Part shown: positions 13,834-16,016 of the stretch, piece by piece | How the letters are laid out: each line of letters begins with the position of its first letter | Position numbering within the stretch: position 1 is the stretch's first letter | Source: Clostridia bacterium | GTDB lineage: Bacteria; Bacillota; Clostridia; Oscillospirales; CAG-272 | Assembly (NCBI GenBank): GCA_900763885.1 | Contig: CAAFLY010000048.1 | Coordinates: forward strand, 1 to 16,016 | DNA length: 16,016 nt | Reading direction: 5' to 3' | Notes under the pieces: generated by a model | What the model was told of the DNA's origin: nothing | The model's database searches: none | The model's input: the letters and a program-made list of their open reading frames with translations, nothing else | Made by a program: the position numbers and the translations under genes

Positions 13834-14607
13834 ATGAAGAGACCGAAATTTTTGGAAAACCGTTCCAAAATGCCTACGGCGTATGTGTTTGTGGATTACG
13901 AGAGCTGGTTCTATTCGATGAAGAACAACTACAATGTGACGCCCGCGCTGGACGGATGGATCGCGAAGATGCGCAAGCAGTATTACATTCCGGAGATTTA
14001 CTTTTTCGCCGATTACTCGGATCCGGAGGTATACCGCGAGATCGACAAGCTGCGCAAGTACAGCAACTATATCATCGACACGTCGTGCAACCCGAAAATG
14101 AAGAACGATACCGATTTTATCATGCTCGACTGTATCTATCGGAAGGCGGCGGCATCGGAAGGCAGCGAGACGTTTATTCTGATGACCGGGGACGGGCACT
14201 TTACCTACGCGGTGATGTATCTCGTGCAGTCGGGCCATCCGGTCGGCATCTGCGGTGTGAAAAACTCGACGAGTCGTATGCTGACGGATCAGGCGACGTG
14301 GTATGAAATTTTAGACGGCGAGGGTGTGATGGATGTATACTGCAAGCGCATTCTTGAGTATTTCAGCGTCAAGGACAACGGCTACTTCCAGATCCAGCAC
14401 ACGTTCCAGAAGACCTCGGAAATGATCGCGCGTCGCTACGCGTTGGATGTGAACATGGTCAAAAACGCCATGCGGAAGATGAAGGACGACGGCTATCTGG
14501 AATCGCGCAAGGAAAAATCCGCGTCACACGGCAACGATGTGGAGGTGTTCTACGTCGACTGGCAGGCAGTGAAAAAAGACAATCTGCTGCCGGACGAGAA
14601 GAAGTGA
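13834..14607 (+). CDS. NYN-domain (PIN-like) putative nuclease with C-terminal wHTH-like region
   Basis: A 257-residue cytoplasmic protein. The first 160 residues form a NYN/LabA-like domain of the PIN nuclease superfamily: FVDYESW with Asp21, NDTDFIMLD with Asp94 and Asp99, and MTGDGHF with Asp120, the acidic cluster that binds metal. ILMTGDGHFTYAV and GVKNSTSRML are typical of the family. The remaining part, about 165-225, looks like a small winged helix (TSEMIARRYALDVNMVKNAMRKMKDDGYL). RNA cleavage or processing is therefore likely, but the substrate is unknown. The ATG at 13834 follows AAAGGAGGTGAG; the GTG at 13822 lies within that Shine-Dalgarno and is rejected. It follows the DUF3737 gene, and a strong terminator closes the unit. 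Confidence 0.9.
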   Translation: MKRPKFLENRSKMPTAYVFVDYESWFYSMKNNYNVTPALDGWIAKMRKQYYIPEIYFFADYSDPEVYREIDKLRKYSNYIIDTSCNPKMKNDTDFIMLDCIYRKAAASEGSETFILMTGDGHFTYAVMYLVQSGHPVGICGVKNSTSRMLTDQATWYEILDGEGVMDVYCKRILEYFSVKDNGYFQIQHTFQKTSEMIARRYALDVNMVKNAMRKMKDDGYLESRKEKSASHGNDVEVFYVDWQAVKKDNLLPDEKK

Positions 14608-14630
14608 CGCCGTAAAAAATTACAGAAAAT

Positions 14631-14668
14631 GGGGAATCTCAGACGAAGGTTCCCCGTTTTTCTTTTTT
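14631..14668. terminator. Terminator between the NYN and LCP genes
   Basis: GGGGAATCT (14631-14639) pairs with AGGTTCCCC (14647-14655) with one G-U pair and a 7-base loop, followed by GTTTTTCTTTTTT. On the other strand it is followed by ATTTTCTGTAATTTTTT, so it may also stop the convergent LCP gene. Confidence 0.85.
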
Positions 14669-14742
14669 ATCAAAGGATGCGCCGCGAGAACAGCCTGCAA
14701 TCCGCGTTTTCTCCTATCGACGTCCCTCCCCCTCTCTCTGGC

Positions 14743-15978
14743 TCAATGCCCGCTCACGTAGTAATCCTCATAGATGATCTTATAGATCTGGTCGCTGACG
14801 ATGCTGGTATCGTACACGAAATAGAGCAGCTCGTCGATATAGCCCGTCCAGCAGCTTGTACTCGCGTTCGGAAAATTGTACTGCTCAAACGTACAGTTTT
14901 TCATGCCCAGCACCGTGGTGCCGAGGGACAATAACTCCGCGTCGGTAAAGGAGGTGGCGCACAGTCCGGCGGTTTCGCGGATCAGCTCCGGGTATTTGGT
15001 GACGTTCAGCGTGCGGAATTTGCTGTACAGAGCGGCGATGATCTTCCGCTGTCTGGTATTGCGCGACAGGTCGTTGTCGATATAGCGGAGTCTGGCGTAA
15101 GAGAGAGCCTGTTCGCCGTCAAGGTGGTTCACGCCGGGCGTCATGACATCGCGGAACGCATAGACCGCTTCGATCTCGTCCTCCCGCAGCTCCACATCCA
15201 CACCGCCCATAATATCGACAAGGCTTGTGGTCTGCTCGAAATTGACGGCGACGTAATCCTCGAGATGGAGGTAGAAATTCTCGTTCAGGGTTTTGACCGC
15301 GAGGGTGGGACCGCCCATGGAGTAGGCGTAATTGAGCTTGGAATGCGCGCCTTTTTCGGAGATATAGGAATATGTATCGCGGGCGACGGAGATGATCTTG
15401 ACCTTATTGTGGAGCGGATCCACGGCGGTGAGAACGATCACGTCCGAGGCGGTTTTCGCGTCCAGACCATAGACGACAAAGACCTTGATCTTATCCGAAC
15501 CGGGCAGCAGGTAGCTCACGTGCTTATCCAGCTGCACCGCGTCCCCGATCGGTCTGGTCTCCACGGGCTTTGTCTCCGGCGGCTTGGTTTCCACGCGCTT
15601 GGTTTCAGGGGCCTTCGTCTCGGGAGCCTTGGTTTCCGTCTCCGATTCGGTTTCGGACTCCGTCTCCGTTTCTGTTTCCGTCTCCGTTTCTGTTTTCCGT
15701 TCTGTCGTATCCGCGGTGGCTGCTTCCAGGATCGCCAGAGCCTCGTCCGGGAGCTTCAGATCGGTCAGGTTGCCGTCCTCATCGAGAATGCCCTCGGACA
15801 CCGTTTCCTGCTCAATCGTCGGCACGCGGACAATGTTCCCGGTATCCACGACGGACAGGGATTCCGGCACCGTAAAGGCGTCCCGGTCCATTTTTCCAAA
15901 GAGGTATTGATAACACGCGACCAGTGTGGCGGGGATCAGCAAAGCCACGACCAGCGCGATGATTCTTCCTTTTTTCAC
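14743..15978 (-). CDS. LytR-CpsA-Psr (LCP) family cell-wall glycopolymer transferase
   Basis: LCP enzymes transfer lipid-linked glycopolymers such as teichoic acids or capsule to peptidoglycan on the outer face of the membrane. This 411-residue protein has a single N-terminal membrane segment (about 6-25) and then an extended region. Residues 91-142 are a Thr/Glu then Pro/Lys/Glu/Thr repeat stalk (KAPET, KPPET, KPVET units). The LCP core is about 163-345: VYGLDA, SDVIVLTAVD with Asp179, SVARDTYSYI with Arg200 and Asp201, KLNYAYSMGG, and ARLRYIDNDLSRNTRQR with Arg296, Arg298, Asp303, Arg306 and Arg309, matching the pyrophosphate and metal sites. The long charged stalk would lift the domain away from the membrane. 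LVAC at 19-22 also fits a lipobox by chance or design. The start is GTG at 15978 with GAGG about 10 bases before; no in-frame ATG gives a better signal. Upstream sequence ends at the window edge. Confidence 0.92.
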   Translation of the reverse strand: MKKGRIIALVVALLIPATLVACYQYLFGKMDRDAFTVPESLSVVDTGNIVRVPTIEQETVSEGILDEDGNLTDLKLPDEALAILEAATADTTERKTETETETETETESETESETETKAPETKAPETKRVETKPPETKPVETRPIGDAVQLDKHVSYLLPGSDKIKVFVVYGLDAKTASDVIVLTAVDPLHNKVKIISVARDTYSYISEKGAHSKLNYAYSMGGPTLAVKTLNENFYLHLEDYVAVNFEQTTSLVDIMGGVDVELREDEIEAVYAFRDVMTPGVNHLDGEQALSYARLRYIDNDLSRNTRQRKIIAALYSKFRTLNVTKYPELIRETAGLCATSFTDAELLSLGTTVLGMKNCTFEQYNFPNASTSCWTGYIDELLYFVYDTSIVSDQIYKIIYEDYYVSGH

Positions 15979-16016
15979 GTATGCGCCTCATGCTTTTTTG
16001 AAAATAAAATATATCG

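Overview
The window looks like chromosomal DNA from a Gram-positive, low-to-mid GC Clostridia-type bacterium, probably an uncultured gut Oscillospirales-like Firmicute. This is inferred from strong AGGAGG ribosome binding sites, lipobox solute-binding proteins with Thr/Glu-rich linkers, an LCP cell-wall protein, a DUF3737 protein and a hemolysin III family protein. There is no phage, IS element, CRISPR array, tRNA or rRNA gene inside the window. The order is mostly housekeeping and accessory metabolism.

Layout from left to right. Positions 1-160 hold two tandem leftward promoters of rRNA-operon type, the second cut by the window edge, so a stable RNA operon probably lies just outside to the left. 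Next is a minus-strand family 4 uracil-DNA glycosylase. It is divergent from a two-gene plus-strand operon of unknown function: a soluble protein carrying a GGADGPT loop typical of Na+-pumping decarboxylase beta subunits, translationally coupled to a six-TM membrane protein. A hemolysin III/PAQR-type membrane protein follows with its own promoter and terminator.

Positions 4100-10200 form a carbohydrate-type module. Two paralogous extracellular solute-binding lipoproteins face each other across a shared terminator. The first is interrupted by a single in-frame amber codon. A Gfo/Idh/MocA oxidoreductase with GH109-like signatures and a divergent LacI-type regulator follow. No ABC permease or ATPase is present. 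A 29-bp direct repeat pair with a hairpin lies between the oxidoreductase and the second binding protein.

Positions 10118-16016 hold a complex bidirectional terminator, a citrate/2-methylcitrate synthase, a xylose-isomerase-like sugar isomerase/epimerase, a DUF3737 beta-helix protein, a NYN-domain putative nuclease with a C-terminal winged-helix-like segment, and an LCP family protein with a long Glu/Thr stalk.

Several promoters share an extended -10 of the form TGTGGTAT or TGGTAT. This let me correct several start sites. The most notable items are the amber-interrupted binding protein, the decarboxylase-like loop in a soluble protein, the 29-bp repeat/hairpin element, the three-way-junction terminator, and the tandem rRNA-type promoters. 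I see no clear evidence of a wholly new multi-gene system.
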